Positions 1 through 11,050 are shown, numbered from the stretch's first letter. The stretch: 64,000 nt of DNA from Chitinimonas prasina (GCF_030160395.1 NZ_BSOG01000001.1:772117-836116), one strand, 5' to 3'. The notes: generated from the letters alone by a model not told the origin. Translations and numbers: made by a program.

Positions 1-1793
1 TGGGCGACATCCTGCAGCTCAACTACATCGTCGATCCGGGCATTACCGGCAAGGTCAACATCAACGGCCTCAGCCCGGTCAACTCAGAAGACCTGCTGGG
101 CGTGCTGCAAAGCGTGCTGGCGCTCAACAACATCTCCATCATCCGCGACGGCAATCTGTACAAGGTGGTGCGCGACAACCTAGCCGCCCGCGATACCGTC
201 TCCAGTACCGCCGTGGGCGACAACGGCAGCGTGGTGCAGATCTTCGCGCCCCGCCATGTGCAGCCCTCGGCCCTGATCGCCACCCTGCGCAACTTCATCG
301 GCCCGCAGGCCACCCTGGTCAACGACCCCACTGATCACTACCTGATCGTGGTCGACCGCGCCCGCAACGTCAAAAAACTGCAGGAACTGGTGCAGTCGCT
401 GGATATCGACTATCTGGCCAAGGTCCAGACCGAGATGGTGCAGATAGAAAACGGCGATGCCACCGAAGTAGCCCGCGAGATGGAAACCCTGTTCAAGACC
501 TCGCAGATGTACAACTGGCGGGGCACCGAAGCCAACAAGGTGTTCTTCATGCCGATCAAGCGCATGAATGCCATCCTGGTGGCCGCCTCCAACCGAGACG
601 TGCTGGAAGCCGCCCGCAAGCAGATACGCGAAGTCGATATCGCCCCCAAGGAAGGCCTCAACTCCCGCATCAACATCTACACCGTCAAGAACAGCACGGC
701 CGCCTACCTGGCCGGCCTGATCAGCCAGATCTACGGTGGCGCCGCACCGGCCACCAGCACCGGGGCCACCAAGGTGGTGCAAAAAGGCAACGTCCCCACC
801 ACCAGCGCCTCGGGCACCGGCCTGTCGGGCGAGGTACAGATCATCCCCAACGAGAAATCCAACTCGCTGATCATCAAGGCCAGCCGGCAAGACTACCTGC
901 AGATACTGCAATTGCTGGAGCAACTCGACACCGTCTCCCGCCAGGTGCTGATACAGGCCAATGTAATCGAGGTCGGCCTGAGCAAGCAGAACCGCCTGGG
1001 TATAGAGTGGACCCTGCTGCACGAGAAGCTGAGCATAGACGGCCAGATCTACAAGGCAGCCGCCAAGCTGGGCGGCACCATAGACGCCAAGGCCGGCGGC
1101 CTGCTCTATAGCGTCACCGACAGCGTGGGCACCGCCATGGGCGCCATCCAGGCCGTGGCCAACGACGACGACATCACCATCCTCGCCTCGCCCCGCATCG
1201 TCGCCAGCGATGGCAAGGAAGCCAAGATAGAAATCGGCCAGGAAGTCCCGGTACGGACCCAGCAGATCAGCAACGCCAACACCGGCACCACCGGCTCCAC
1301 CATCGCCGAAAGCTTCACCTACCGCACCGTCGGCATCATCCTGCAGGTCAAGCCCAGCATCAACGAATCGGGCCTGGTCAACCTGGAAATCAACCAGGAA
1401 GTCAGCACCGTGGCCAACGATACCAATGGCGCCACCACCCTGCCCCGCTTCACCAAGCGCAGCGTGCAGACCGAGGTCAGCCTGCAGGAAGGCAAGACCC
1501 TGGTCATAGGCGGGCTGATCCAGGACAACGGTAGCGTCAACGAAACAGGCGTGCCCTATCTGAAGGACATCCCCGTCCTGGGCAATCTGTTCCGGGCACA
1601 AACCAAGAAGACAGAACGGACCGAATTGCTGCTGACCCTGACCCCCTACGTCATCAACAACCAAAGCGACGCCGACCGGCTGAACCGCCAACTGGACGAC
1701 GCCATGGAAGAAGTCCGCGAACTGCTGAACACCGCCAGGCGCCAGAAAGCCGGCCTGCCGCCCACCCTGGCCATAGATGCACCCAAGCCATGA
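1..1793 (+). CDS. gspD: Type II secretion secretin GspD, cluster 1 (5' end missing)
   Basis: Outer-membrane secretin that forms the T2SS exit channel. The frame is open from base 3, so the signal peptide and start lie upstream of the window; 596 residues are visible. The first 60 or so match the end of the N0 domain (NYIVDPGITGKVNI). N1-N3 repeats follow, with a Gly/Thr/Ser-rich insert near residues 240-275. The secretin core has IGQEVPVRT near residue 412 and VGIILQVKPSI about 30 residues on, ending with the VIGGLIQD and PYLKDIPVLGNLF motifs. The stop overlaps the ABC-2 permease start by four bases (ATGA), so the two are probably translationally coupled. Family assignment is secure; the protein is truncated only by the window edge. 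Confidence 0.95.
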   Translation, partial: GDILQLNYIVDPGITGKVNINGLSPVNSEDLLGVLQSVLALNNISIIRDGNLYKVVRDNLAARDTVSSTAVGDNGSVVQIFAPRHVQPSALIATLRNFIGPQATLVNDPTDHYLIVVDRARNVKKLQELVQSLDIDYLAKVQTEMVQIENGDATEVAREMETLFKTSQMYNWRGTEANKVFFMPIKRMNAILVAASNRDVLEAARKQIREVDIAPKEGLNSRINIYTVKNSTAAYLAGLISQIYGGAAPATSTGATKVVQKGNVPTTSASGTGLSGEVQIIPNEKSNSLIIKASRQDYLQILQLLEQLDTVSRQVLIQANVIEVGLSKQNRLGIEWTLLHEKLSIDGQIYKAAAKLGGTIDAKAGGLLYSVTDSVGTAMGAIQAVANDDDITILASPRIVASDGKEAKIEIGQEVPVRTQQISNANTGTTGSTIAESFTYRTVGIILQVKPSINESGLVNLEINQEVSTVANDTNGATTLPRFTKRSVQTEVSLQEGKTLVIGGLIQDNGSVNETGVPYLKDIPVLGNLFRAQTKKTERTELLLTLTPYVINNQSDADRLNRQLDDAMEEVRELLNTARRQKAGLPPTLAIDAPKP

Positions 1794-2578
1794 GAAAGCT
1801 GCGTTCGTTGCTGTATCTGGTGGGCCAGTTGTCGCGGCGCGAGATCGCCGCCCGCTATCGGGGCACCACTCTCGGATGGTTCTGGACCGTGCTGACACCG
1901 CTGCTCACCCTGGCGGTCTACACCTGGGTGTTCAGCGAGGTATTCAAGGCACGCTGGGTAGGCGATGCCGCCAACGATAAAACCGCCTTTGCCCTCAATG
2001 TCTTTGCCGGCATGCTGTTCCTGCAGTTCTTCGCCGAAAGCCTGGGGCGGGCGCCCGGCCTGCTGCAGGCCAACGCCAACTACGTCAAGAAAGTCATCTT
2101 TCCCCTGCCGGCCCTACCGCTGGTCACCATCGCCACCGCCGGCTTTAACTGGCTGATCGGCGTACTGGTGTGGTCAGTGCTCTATACCGTGGTCCATCAC
2201 AGCCTGCCGCTGGGCCTGCTGTGGCTGCCGTTGGTCATGCTGCCGCTGGCCCTGATGACCCTGGGCCTATGCTGGCTGGTCTCGGCTTTCGGCGTCTATC
2301 TGCGCGATCTGGCCCCGGTGGTCGCCTTCATCCTGACCCTGCTGTCCTTCCTCAGCCCGATTTTCTATCCGGTCGAGATACTCCCCGACTGGATAGCCCG
2401 ACTTTTGATCATCAACCCGCTGACCCTGCCCATCGAGTTCTCCCGCAGCTGGCTGCTGGGCGCCGCACAACCTGCAGGCGAGCTGCTGCTGGCCTACTGG
2501 CTGGTAGCCGGCCTGGTCGCGCTGCTGGGCCTGTCGGCATTCCGCTTGCTGCGCAAGGGCTTTGCCGACGTGCTGTGA
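1790..2578 (+). CDS. ABC-2 type polysaccharide exporter permease (Wzm/KpsM/TagG-like)
   Basis: A 262-residue integral membrane protein with about six hydrophobic segments and an amphipathic N-terminus (SRREIAARYRGTTLGWFWTV) typical of ABC-2 permeases for O-antigen, capsule or teichoic acid export. The motif SPIFYPVEILP and the following NPLTLPIE segment are also characteristic. Such permeases need an ATPase (Wzt/KpsT type), but none is encoded next to it here. It lies between gspD (4-base overlap) and gspJ (8-base gap), an unexpected partner for a secretion operon. Function inside the T2SS operon is unknown; it may work with an ATPase upstream of the window. Confidence 0.85.
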   Translation: MRKLRSLLYLVGQLSRREIAARYRGTTLGWFWTVLTPLLTLAVYTWVFSEVFKARWVGDAANDKTAFALNVFAGMLFLQFFAESLGRAPGLLQANANYVKKVIFPLPALPLVTIATAGFNWLIGVLVWSVLYTVVHHSLPLGLLWLPLVMLPLALMTLGLCWLVSAFGVYLRDLAPVVAFILTLLSFLSPIFYPVEILPDWIARLLIINPLTLPIEFSRSWLLGAAQPAGELLLAYWLVAGLVALLGLSAFRLLRKGFADVL

Positions 2579-2585
2579 TCGCACC

Positions 2586-3185
2586 ATGCCCCAAGCCCGC
2601 CGCCGCCAACAGGGTTTCACGCTGATCGAGCTACTGATCGCCATGCTGCTGGCGGCCGCCATAGGCATCGCCCTGTCCAGCGCCTTCCGCCTGGGCCTGC
2701 AGCACACCCAACGCACCCGTGCCTTCTATAGCGAGCTACAAGAGATGCAGGCAGTGGCCAGCTATCTGCGCTTGCGCTTTGCTCCTGGGCTAGCCATCGC
2801 CAAGGGTAGCGATGCCGAGCTATGGGTAGGCAAGAAGGACGCCGCGCAGCAGGGCCTGCGCTGCCAGCAGGACGGTGAGCAAACCTGGCGGCTGGAGCTG
2901 ATCAGCACCGAGCGCCCCAAGACTGACAAGGCCGCCACGGCCAGCGACGAAGAACCCGCCATCCAGGCCGAGACCCTGCTGGACCAGCTGACGCAATGTC
3001 GCTTCGAATACCTGCAGGCCGATCCAGATAGTCCCAAGCCCACGGCCGCCCAGGAGGGTAGCGAGCGCCAGCCTACCGCCTACCGCTGGCTGGACAGCAG
3101 CGCTACCCCCCCGCCGGTCGCCTTCCGGCTCCACCTTGGCGGCAGCTATTTCACACTGCCCCCGCTGGTCTTCAGCCGTGGCTAG
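2586..3185 (+). CDS. gspJ: Minor pseudopilin GspJ, cluster 1
   Basis: A 199-residue prepilin-like protein. After a short basic leader (MPQARRRQQG) comes the class III signal GFTLIELLIAM with the conserved Glu at mature position 5, to be cut and methylated by prepilin peptidase. The ATG at 2586 gives a normal ten-residue leader, better than the ATG 24 bases upstream inside the permease gene. GspJ forms the pseudopilus tip with GspI and GspK. Assignment as J rests on size and on being directly followed by gspK. Confidence 0.8.
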   Translation: MPQARRRQQGFTLIELLIAMLLAAAIGIALSSAFRLGLQHTQRTRAFYSELQEMQAVASYLRLRFAPGLAIAKGSDAELWVGKKDAAQQGLRCQQDGEQTWRLELISTERPKTDKAATASDEEPAIQAETLLDQLTQCRFEYLQADPDSPKPTAAQEGSERQPTAYRWLDSSATPPPVAFRLHLGGSYFTLPPLVFSRG

Positions 3186-4110
3186 CCCCTTGCGTACACC
3201 CGCCCATCCCACTCAGGCCCGCCCCCCGGCCGGCCAGTCAGGCTATGTCCTGCTGTACGTCATGGCCGTGCTGATCGCCCTGGCCAGCCTGGCCCTGACC
3301 GTGGCTTACCGCGAACGGCTGGGCATGCAGCTGGTGATCAACCAGGTCAGCGGCACCCAGGACGAGCACACCCTGCAGGCTGCCCATACCCTGCTGCTGG
3401 CGCAGCTCGATCTGGCCCAGCAACTGGCAGCGCCCGCCCATGCCGGCGACCCGGTACTGAGCAAGCTGCCGCGCTGGGGGGCCGGCGACGAGCAGGAGGT
3501 CACCATAGGCGAGCAGCAGGTCCGCATCACCCTGGAAGACCGCGCCGCTCAGCCCGACTTCAACCTGCTGGATGAAAAGGAATACACCCGGCTGCTGCAG
3601 GAACTAGGCATAGCGCCCGAAGCCGCCGCACAGTACGCCGGCCTCATCGTTGCCGCCCGGCCCGATACCGGCTTTACCGACCGCAGCAGCTTTCGTGACA
3701 TCGCCGGCCTCCCCCCTGCCTTGCTGCAAACCAGCGAAGCAGGCAGCGACAACCCCAGCTTCTACGACCTCATCACCCTGGGCAGCGGTGGCAAATGGGT
3801 AGACCCCGAAACCACGCCCCTGCCTGTGGTCGCCGCCCTGACAGGCTACACTGCGGAACAACTGGCAACGCTCAAACGCTTGCGCTCTGACGGCAAGGTC
3901 GATAGAAAGCTATGGCTGGACACTTTCGGTAGCGATAGTGGCCGCTTTCTCTCGCCTGGCACAGCCTTGCTGGCACGTCTCAAGCTGGATGGCAGCCCTC
4001 TCTACGCCGAAGTGCAGTTGCTCAGGCGCGACAGCGGCTGGCACAGCCAACCCCTGATACTGCTCACCGAAACCGAAGATAGCCGAAGCGATACAACGAG
4101 CCCGCCGTGA
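3178..4110 (+). CDS. gspK: Minor pseudopilin GspK, cluster 1
   Basis: A 310-residue pseudopilin. The hydrophobic N-terminus (SGYVLLYVMAVLIALASL) lacks Glu5, as is normal for GspK. The large C-terminal domain contains the family signature region with DRAAQPDFNLLDE near residues 120-132. I chose the GTG at 3178: it overlaps the gspJ stop by 8 bases and gives a 21-residue Pro/Arg-rich leader; an ATG 42 bases upstream is possible. GspK caps the pseudopilus tip. The stop overlaps the gspL start (GTGA). Confidence 0.8.
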   Translation: MASPLRTPAHPTQARPPAGQSGYVLLYVMAVLIALASLALTVAYRERLGMQLVINQVSGTQDEHTLQAAHTLLLAQLDLAQQLAAPAHAGDPVLSKLPRWGAGDEQEVTIGEQQVRITLEDRAAQPDFNLLDEKEYTRLLQELGIAPEAAAQYAGLIVAARPDTGFTDRSSFRDIAGLPPALLQTSEAGSDNPSFYDLITLGSGGKWVDPETTPLPVVAALTGYTAEQLATLKRLRSDGKVDRKLWLDTFGSDSGRFLSPGTALLARLKLDGSPLYAEVQLLRRDSGWHSQPLILLTETEDSRSDTTSPP

Positions 4111-5387
4111 AACTGGTCATAGTCCTGAATGCCGCTCATCTCGAGGTCAGCCTCTACCGCCGTGACTGGCGCGGCTGGTATCGTGCCGAGCACGCCACCC
4201 TGCCCTGGCGGCTGGACAGCGGCGAAGCCCCCTTGCTGGAACAACTGCCCGGCACCCTGCGTCCCTGCCTGCTGGCCTGGGGCGTCCCACCAGGCTGCCG
4301 GGTACTGGCCGTGCCAGACGCCGCCAGTGGCGGGCTGCTGCAAGCCCCCCGCAGCAAAACCCTGGCACCGCCGGAGCAGGAGGCCGAACTGCTGGCCAGT
4401 CAGCTGCCCTACCCAGCCGCCTCGCTGGCCATCTGCAGCCAGGCCGGCCCGGCCGACCAGCTCAGGCTGTGCTGGATCGCCGCCAGCGAGCTGCAGAACC
4501 TGCGCACCACGCTAGACAAGCTGGGCATGCGCCTGCAGGAATGCTACCCGGCAGCGCAACTGCTGGCTCAGGCCAGCCCAGCCAGCCGCAATGCCTATTG
4601 GCTCTGGTGCCAGGCCAGTCAGCTGATCGTCTGGCGTTGCGATGGCGCCGGCATCCCCATCACCGTCGCCTCTCTCAGCACCGCCCAGACCGGCTGGCCG
4701 CAACGACTGTCGCTGCTGCTGGCCAGTCTGGGGCACAGCGAAGGCGCGCCTGTGCTGCATTCCGGCTTCCCTGCCGAGCAGCAGGCCCAGCTGGAAGCCA
4801 CCCTGGGTGGCCGCCATGTGCTCAGCCCACAGGCCCCGCCCGACCTGTCCCAGCAGGTATTCAGCCATTGGCTGGCCGGTGCCAGGGGCTGGTGGCAGCC
4901 ACCCTCGCGCGATTGGCTGGTCTCGCGCTTTACCCCCTGGGCCGCAGCGGTCGGCCTGCTGCTGGTTGCCGGCATGGGCGGCCTGCATTGGCAGCAGCAG
5001 AATCTCCGGGCCGAGACCGACAAGCTCAACGAAGCCGCCGATAAGATGCAGCCGGCCCACAAGCGCCTGCAGGCCAAGCGCCGCGAACTCTTGACGCTGC
5101 GCGAGCAACTGCTGGCCGCCGAGAGCTTTGTCCGTGGCCCAGCCCTGCTCGATGCGCTTGCCCTGTCCACTCCCCTGCTGCCCGATGGCAGTTGGCTCAC
5201 CCGCTATCGGCATGATGGCAAGCAGGTGCTGATCGCCGGCGAAGGCGCCAGCCAGGCCGACATGCAGAAACGGCTGAAGCCGCTGGGCCTGGCGCCGCTG
5301 GATACTGGCAAACCGGCCCCCACCATAGACCCACCCAAACAGTTCAGTCTGGAATTCCATGTCCGCAAGCCTGCCCAAGCCTCCTGA
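4107..5387 (+). CDS. gspL: T2SS inner-membrane platform protein GspL, cluster 1
   Basis: A 426-residue bitopic protein with the layout of GspL: a cytoplasmic actin-like domain (about 1-265), one transmembrane helix near 272-290 (PWAAAVGLLLVAGMGGL), a coiled coil (about 293-335) and a periplasmic ferredoxin-like domain. It links the ATPase GspE to the platform and to GspM. Translation starts at a GTG overlapping the gspK stop. Sequence is Leu/Ala/Gln rich and N-terminal similarity is weak, so the call relies on architecture and on position between gspK and gspM. Confidence 0.75.
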   Translation: MKLVIVLNAAHLEVSLYRRDWRGWYRAEHATLPWRLDSGEAPLLEQLPGTLRPCLLAWGVPPGCRVLAVPDAASGGLLQAPRSKTLAPPEQEAELLASQLPYPAASLAICSQAGPADQLRLCWIAASELQNLRTTLDKLGMRLQECYPAAQLLAQASPASRNAYWLWCQASQLIVWRCDGAGIPITVASLSTAQTGWPQRLSLLLASLGHSEGAPVLHSGFPAEQQAQLEATLGGRHVLSPQAPPDLSQQVFSHWLAGARGWWQPPSRDWLVSRFTPWAAAVGLLLVAGMGGLHWQQQNLRAETDKLNEAADKMQPAHKRLQAKRRELLTLREQLLAAESFVRGPALLDALALSTPLLPDGSWLTRYRHDGKQVLIAGEGASQADMQKRLKPLGLAPLDTGKPAPTIDPPKQFSLEFHVRKPAQAS

Positions 5388-6045
5388 GCCCATGCGGCTA
5401 CCCCGGCTATCACCCTGGCCCCGCTGGCGCCGCAACCTTGAGCGGCTGTACCGGCTGCTGGGTTTCAAGGTGCTGGGCGTGCTGGCCATCGTGCTGCTGG
5501 GTTGCCTGCTGTGGCTGGACAGCACGCTGGCCGAGCTGGCCGGCCAGCGCAAGCTGCATGGCCGCGCCGCCGCCGACCTGGCCGAGATCAAGACCCTGGC
5601 CGAGCAGAAAAAACGCATAGAACAAGGCCTACGCGATAGCCAGCCCGAGCATGCCGCCATGCTGCAGAACGCCCTGCAGGGCGCCACCGCCGAAGCCGCC
5701 CAAGCCGCCTGGCAGCAAGAATGGTTGAGCCAACTGAGCAGCCAGGGCATCAGCGATGCCACCGCCCAGCCAGGCAGCATCAGCCGCGGCCAGCCCAGCC
5801 AGCTGGGCCTTACCCTCACCTTTTCGGCCATACCGCAGCAGTTGCTGGCCATAGACCAGCTGGTCAACAGCACCGGCCGCTTGCAGCGCATGACACGTAT
5901 CGACATCAATTCCGCCGACGGTGTGGCGCGCCAGCAGTTCCGGGTGCAGCTGGAGCTGGCCGCACTTTATTTTCCGCCCAAGGCGGATAATCGCCCCGGC
6001 AAGCCACTCAAAGCAGCATTGCCCGCAGGGAGCAAGATGCCATGA
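5359..6045 (+). CDS. gspM: T2SS platform protein GspM, cluster 1 (PilO-like)
   Basis: A 228-residue protein with a basic N-terminus, one transmembrane helix (about residues 36-54, LGVLAIVLLGCLLWLD), a coiled coil rich in Glu/Lys/Gln, and a periplasmic ferredoxin-like domain. This is the GspM/PilO plan. The first ATG overlaps gspL by 29 bases; an in-frame ATG at 5392, four bases after the gspL stop, is an alternative start that keeps the whole membrane segment. The stop overlaps the next gene by ATGA. Expected to dimerise with GspL. Confidence 0.7.
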   Translation: MSASLPKPPEPMRLPRLSPWPRWRRNLERLYRLLGFKVLGVLAIVLLGCLLWLDSTLAELAGQRKLHGRAAADLAEIKTLAEQKKRIEQGLRDSQPEHAAMLQNALQGATAEAAQAAWQQEWLSQLSSQGISDATAQPGSISRGQPSQLGLTLTFSAIPQQLLAIDQLVNSTGRLQRMTRIDINSADGVARQQFRVQLELAALYFPPKADNRPGKPLKAALPAGSKMP

Positions 6046-6788
6046 TGATCGCCCTACTGTTTGCCGGCTCGCTGGCCCAGACCACCCCCCCGGCCCCGCC
6101 CGCCCAGGCCAAACCCGCCAAGCCCAGCCTGGAACGCATCGTCACCAGCAATCCCTTCGACCCCAAGCGGCAAAGCTGGCAGGCGCCGGCTCCGCCGCCC
6201 CCGCCCCCACCGGCACTGACCGAGTCCGAAGTCCGGGTGCGGGGCATCATCCTGGCTGGCAGCACTCGCAAGGCCCTGCTGGAGGTGCTTTCACCCAAGC
6301 TGCAGGCACCGCCGCAGGCCGGTAAGCCTGCCCGGCCCTTGCGGCTGGTCGGCGTGGGCGACAACCTGGGTGAATACCGGATCAGCCAGATCAATGCCAG
6401 CGAGGTGGTACTGGATGCCGGCAGCGGCACCACCACCCTGCCCTACCAGATCGTCAAGGGCCGACCCGCCGTCGGCACGGCCCTGCCACCGCCCGATCAG
6501 GTCGCCATCGTGCTGGCCGCACCCGTACCCACCATCGTCAATGACAATGGCGAGGCCAGCCCGGCTGTCGCGGCCGAAGTCCAAGCACTGCCCGCCCCCG
6601 TCATCGCCGCCCCGCCGGTGCAGGAACCCCCTGCCAGCAACCCGGCAGCGCCGCAACCGGGCCAGCAGCCCGAGACCAACCAGCCTGCCACGCCCGCCCC
6701 CACCGGCATGACCCTGCTGGAAGCCATCCAGCTGGCCAGGCGCAATCAGCAGAATCAGCAAAACCAGCAGAACAACCCGCCCAAATAG
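6042..6788 (+). CDS. Periplasmic GspC/GspN-like HR-domain protein, cluster 1
   Basis: A 248-residue protein with a short hydrophobic N-terminus (MMIALLFAGSLAQT), then Pro-rich linkers and a globular stretch (about 55-145) resembling the homology region of GspC/PilP (VRGIILAGSTRKALLEV, VGVGDNLGEYRISQI). The tail is Pro/Gln rich and ends in an Asn-Gln repeat (NQQNQQNQQNN). In other T2SS the HR domain couples the platform to the secretin, so this is the likely GspC functional counterpart. AGGGAG ribosome-binding site about 9 bases upstream. The N-terminus is unusually short for GspC, so naming stays open (GspC or GspN). Confidence 0.6.
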   Translation: MMIALLFAGSLAQTTPPAPPAQAKPAKPSLERIVTSNPFDPKRQSWQAPAPPPPPPPALTESEVRVRGIILAGSTRKALLEVLSPKLQAPPQAGKPARPLRLVGVGDNLGEYRISQINASEVVLDAGSGTTTLPYQIVKGRPAVGTALPPPDQVAIVLAAPVPTIVNDNGEASPAVAAEVQALPAPVIAAPPVQEPPASNPAAPQPGQQPETNQPATPAPTGMTLLEAIQLARRNQQNQQNQQNNPPK

Positions 6789-8356
<1,568 letters not shown>

Positions 8357-8357
<1 letters not shown>

Positions 8358-9565
8358 TGCAGTTCAACTACCGCATCCGCCTGGCCGACACCGACCGCGA
8401 GGTCAGCGGCCGCCTCGAAGCCAGCGACCTGGCCCAGGCCGAAGCCGCCTTGCGGGCAGATGGCTTCCACATACTCTCGATCAAGCCCCGTGTCAGCCTG
8501 GGCCAATTGCTGACCCAGCGGCCAGCGGCTCGCCTCAACCGCAGCCAGGTACTGGAGCTGACCGAACAGCTGGGCAGCCTGCTGGATGCCGGCCTGCCCA
8601 TAGACAGGGCGCTCAAGTTGCTGCGCGGCACCCTGCCCGGCGAGGCTGCACGCCATATCGTGGGCGAGCTGCTGCTCGACATCGAGCGCGGCAGCACCCT
8701 GGCCGCTGCCTTTGAGCGCCATGGCGCAACCTTTCCCGGGCTGTACGTCAATATGGTACGGGCGGGTGAAGAGGGCGGCATCCTGCCGCTGACCTTGCGA
8801 CGCCTGATCGAGTTCTACGAACGCAGCATCGAGTTCCGCAACTTCCTCATCTCCTCCTCCATCTACCCCATCACCCTGCTGCTGTTCGGCATCTCCGCCA
8901 TCGCTGTACTGACGCTGGCCGTCATCCCCAAGTTTGCCGATGTCTTCGACAGCATGGGGCAGGAGCTGCCCGGCAGCGCCGCCTTCCTGATCGGTGCCTC
9001 CAGCCTGCTGAGCCAGCATGGCCTGGAACTGCTGGCGGCCGGACTGATACTTGGGATCACCGCCTGGGCCTATGGCCGCACCCGCCCTGGCCAGCTGTGG
9101 TGGCACGGCCTGGTACTGCGCCTGCCCTTGCTGGGCTCGCTGCTGCTCAAGGCCAACCTCAGTCGCGCCTGTCGGACCATGGGAACCCTTTTGCAGGCCG
9201 GCGTACCCATACTCAAGTCCTTGCACATCGTCTCGCGGCTATCCGAGAATATCCACGTCAATCAGGCACTCGGCCGGCTGGAACGCGGCATACGCGACGG
9301 CGAGGGGCTGGCGGCACCGATGCGCAATGACCCGTTCTTCCCGCCCCTGCTGTCCAATCTGGTCAGCGTGGGAGAGGAGACCGGCGATGTCGGCGCCATG
9401 CTGATCAAGGTTGCCGAGCAATACGACGCCGATGTGCGCAAGGCCGCCAAGCGCCTGATCGCACTGTTCGAGCCCACCATGATCATCATCATGGGTGGCT
9501 TGATCGGCGCCATTGTTTTGTCCATGCTATCTGCCATCTTTTCCATCAACGACATGGGCCTGTAA
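8357..9565 (+). CDS. gspF: T2SS inner-membrane platform protein GspF, cluster 1
   Basis: A 402-residue polytopic platform protein. It has two copies of the T2SSF domain, each ending in a hydrophobic pair of helices (about 165-190, 220-240 and 375-400), with the conserved segments MVRAGEEGG and LVSVGEETGDV. The true start is the GTG that shares one base with the gspE TAG stop, giving the family N-terminus QFNYRIRLADTD. It organises pseudopilus assembly together with GspE and GspL. Length is normal for GspF. Confidence 0.93.
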
Positions 9566-9644
9566 GGCAATCACCTGCTTGTCCACAACAAACCCGCTAC
9601 CATCCAGGCATACCGCTCGCCATCCGCGCAATACCAGGAAATCT

Positions 9645-10106
9645 ATGCACAAACCACACGCCCGCCGCGCACTCGGCTTTACCCTGATCGAACTCCTGAT
9701 CGTGATGGTCATACTGGGCCTACTGGCCGCCATCGTGGTGCCCAAGCTGTTCGGCAAGGTGGACGGCGCCAAGCTCGACGCCACCCGCACCCAGCTCACC
9801 GCACTGGAGACAGCGCTGGACGCCTTCCGCCTCGATATCGGCCGCTATCCCACCACCGAGGAAGGCCTGCTGCTGCTGCAGACAGCCCCGGCAGAAGACA
9901 CCCCCGGCGCTAGTCGCTGGCGCGGCCCCTATCTCAAGAAAACGCCTAGGGATGCCTGGGGCAATGTGTTCCAGTACCGCGCCCCCGGTGAACACGGCGA
10001 TTTCGATCTATGGTCCAACGGTGCCGACAACAAGGAAGGTGGCGAGGGCAACGACGCCGACCTGACGAATTGGGAAGCCGGCAGTGACACGGACAAGGCC
10101 CAGTAG
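9645..10106 (+). CDS. gspG: Major pseudopilin GspG, cluster 1
   Basis: A 153-residue major pseudopilin. An AGGAA ribosome-binding site lies 5 bases before the ATG. The leader (MHKPHARRALG) is followed by FTLIELLIVMVILGLLAA with Glu5. The C-terminal part has the GspG hallmarks RYPTTEEGLLLL, RGPYLKK and DPWGN-type DAWGNVFQY, plus an acidic loop (NGADNKEGGEGNDAD) of the calcium-binding region. It polymerises into the pseudopilus piston. It is separated from gspF by 79 bases, the largest gap in the cluster, so a local promoter is possible. Confidence 0.93.
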   Translation: MHKPHARRALGFTLIELLIVMVILGLLAAIVVPKLFGKVDGAKLDATRTQLTALETALDAFRLDIGRYPTTEEGLLLLQTAPAEDTPGASRWRGPYLKKTPRDAWGNVFQYRAPGEHGDFDLWSNGADNKEGGEGNDADLTNWEAGSDTDKAQ

Positions 10107-10593
10107 CCACGCCCAGCGGCACGGCTTTACCCTGCTTGAGCTGATGGTGGTGATGGCCTTGCTGGCCATCGCCGCCAGCCTCACCGGCCCCCGCCTGTGG
10201 GCCATGCTGCAGCCCTCGCCTGAACGGGATCTACCCCGACAGCTGGTGGAACAGATAGACCGCCTGCGCAGCGATGCCGTTTTCCGGCGCAAGACCCAGG
10301 CTGCCGAAATCGATATCGAAGCCAACGTCCTGCACACCCCGCGTGGCGACTGGCGCCCACCCGAAGGCTGGCTGTTTGTCGCGCTACCAGAGGTCGCGGC
10401 AACTGCCGATCCCGCGGCAGCCCCGGCAGCCCCCCCCACAATCCTGAGCCTGGAATTCCTGGCCGACGGCAGCGCCAGCAGCCTGCGCTTTGCCCTGCAG
10501 GGCCCATCCCGCCCCGGCTGGCAGTTCCATATCTCCCCCCACACCGGCCGCCTGAGCATCCAGCCTCTCGCCAGCGAGACGCCCGATGTCTAG
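10084..10593 (+). CDS. gspH: Minor pseudopilin GspH, cluster 1
   Basis: A 169-residue pseudopilin with leader VTRTRPSSHAQRHG and GFTLLELMVVMALLAIAAS (Glu5 present). It starts at a GTG overlapping gspG by 23 bases. The body contains an Ala/Pro-rich stretch (residues 98-120) within an otherwise beta-rich domain. Position between G and I supports GspH, which sits between the tip complex and the GspG shaft. Confidence 0.82.
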   Translation: MTRTRPSSHAQRHGFTLLELMVVMALLAIAASLTGPRLWAMLQPSPERDLPRQLVEQIDRLRSDAVFRRKTQAAEIDIEANVLHTPRGDWRPPEGWLFVALPEVAATADPAAAPAAPPTILSLEFLADGSASSLRFALQGPSRPGWQFHISPHTGRLSIQPLASETPDV

Positions 10594-11050
10594 ACAGGAC
10601 AAGCGACAGCGCGGCTTCACCCTGCTGGAAGTCCTGGTGGCCCTGACCATACTGGGCCTGGGGCTGGCCAGCCTGCTGATCGCCTACAGCGGCTCGCTGC
10701 GCCTCACCCAGCGCGCGCAGGACCAGACCGTTGCCGCCACACTGGCCCGCAGCAAGCTGGACGAAACCCTGGCCAGCAAGAACGCCGACATCAAGGGCGA
10801 TGAGGCGGAGGAAATCTACAACGGCACCCGCTACACCTACCGCATAACCAGCACCCCCTACCCCTTGCTGGACGAAGGCCTGTACCAGCGCCTACCCGAC
10901 GCCCCCCGGCTGGAAGTCATACAGATAGACGTATATTGGGGCAGTGAAGATCGCCCACAACGCTACCAGCTGCTCAACTACCACCGCCTCCCCCGCCGCC
11001 CTGCCGCCGCCAGCGGCACAGCACCGCCGCCCGCCCCCCCGACCACCTAA
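10586..11050 (+). CDS. gspI: Minor pseudopilin GspI, cluster 1
   Basis: A 154-residue pseudopilin: leader MSRQDKRQRG, then FTLLEVLVALTILGLGLAS with Glu5, followed by the GspI-like RSKLDETLASK segment. It overlaps gspH by 8 bases. The Pro/Ala-rich tail (last 20 residues) is longer than usual. It is the last gene of cluster 1; no strong intrinsic terminator follows directly. Confidence 0.85.
   Translation: MSRQDKRQRGFTLLEVLVALTILGLGLASLLIAYSGSLRLTQRAQDQTVAATLARSKLDETLASKNADIKGDEAEEIYNGTRYTYRITSTPYPLLDEGLYQRLPDAPRLEVIQIDVYWGSEDRPQRYQLLNYHRLPRRPAAASGTAPPPAPPTT

Noticed and set aside
180-1898. 572-codon open frame opposite gspD
   Set aside because: Antisense shadow of a GC-rich gene; Gly/Gln/Ala-rich low-complexity product, no ribosome-binding site, secretin motifs on the other strand.
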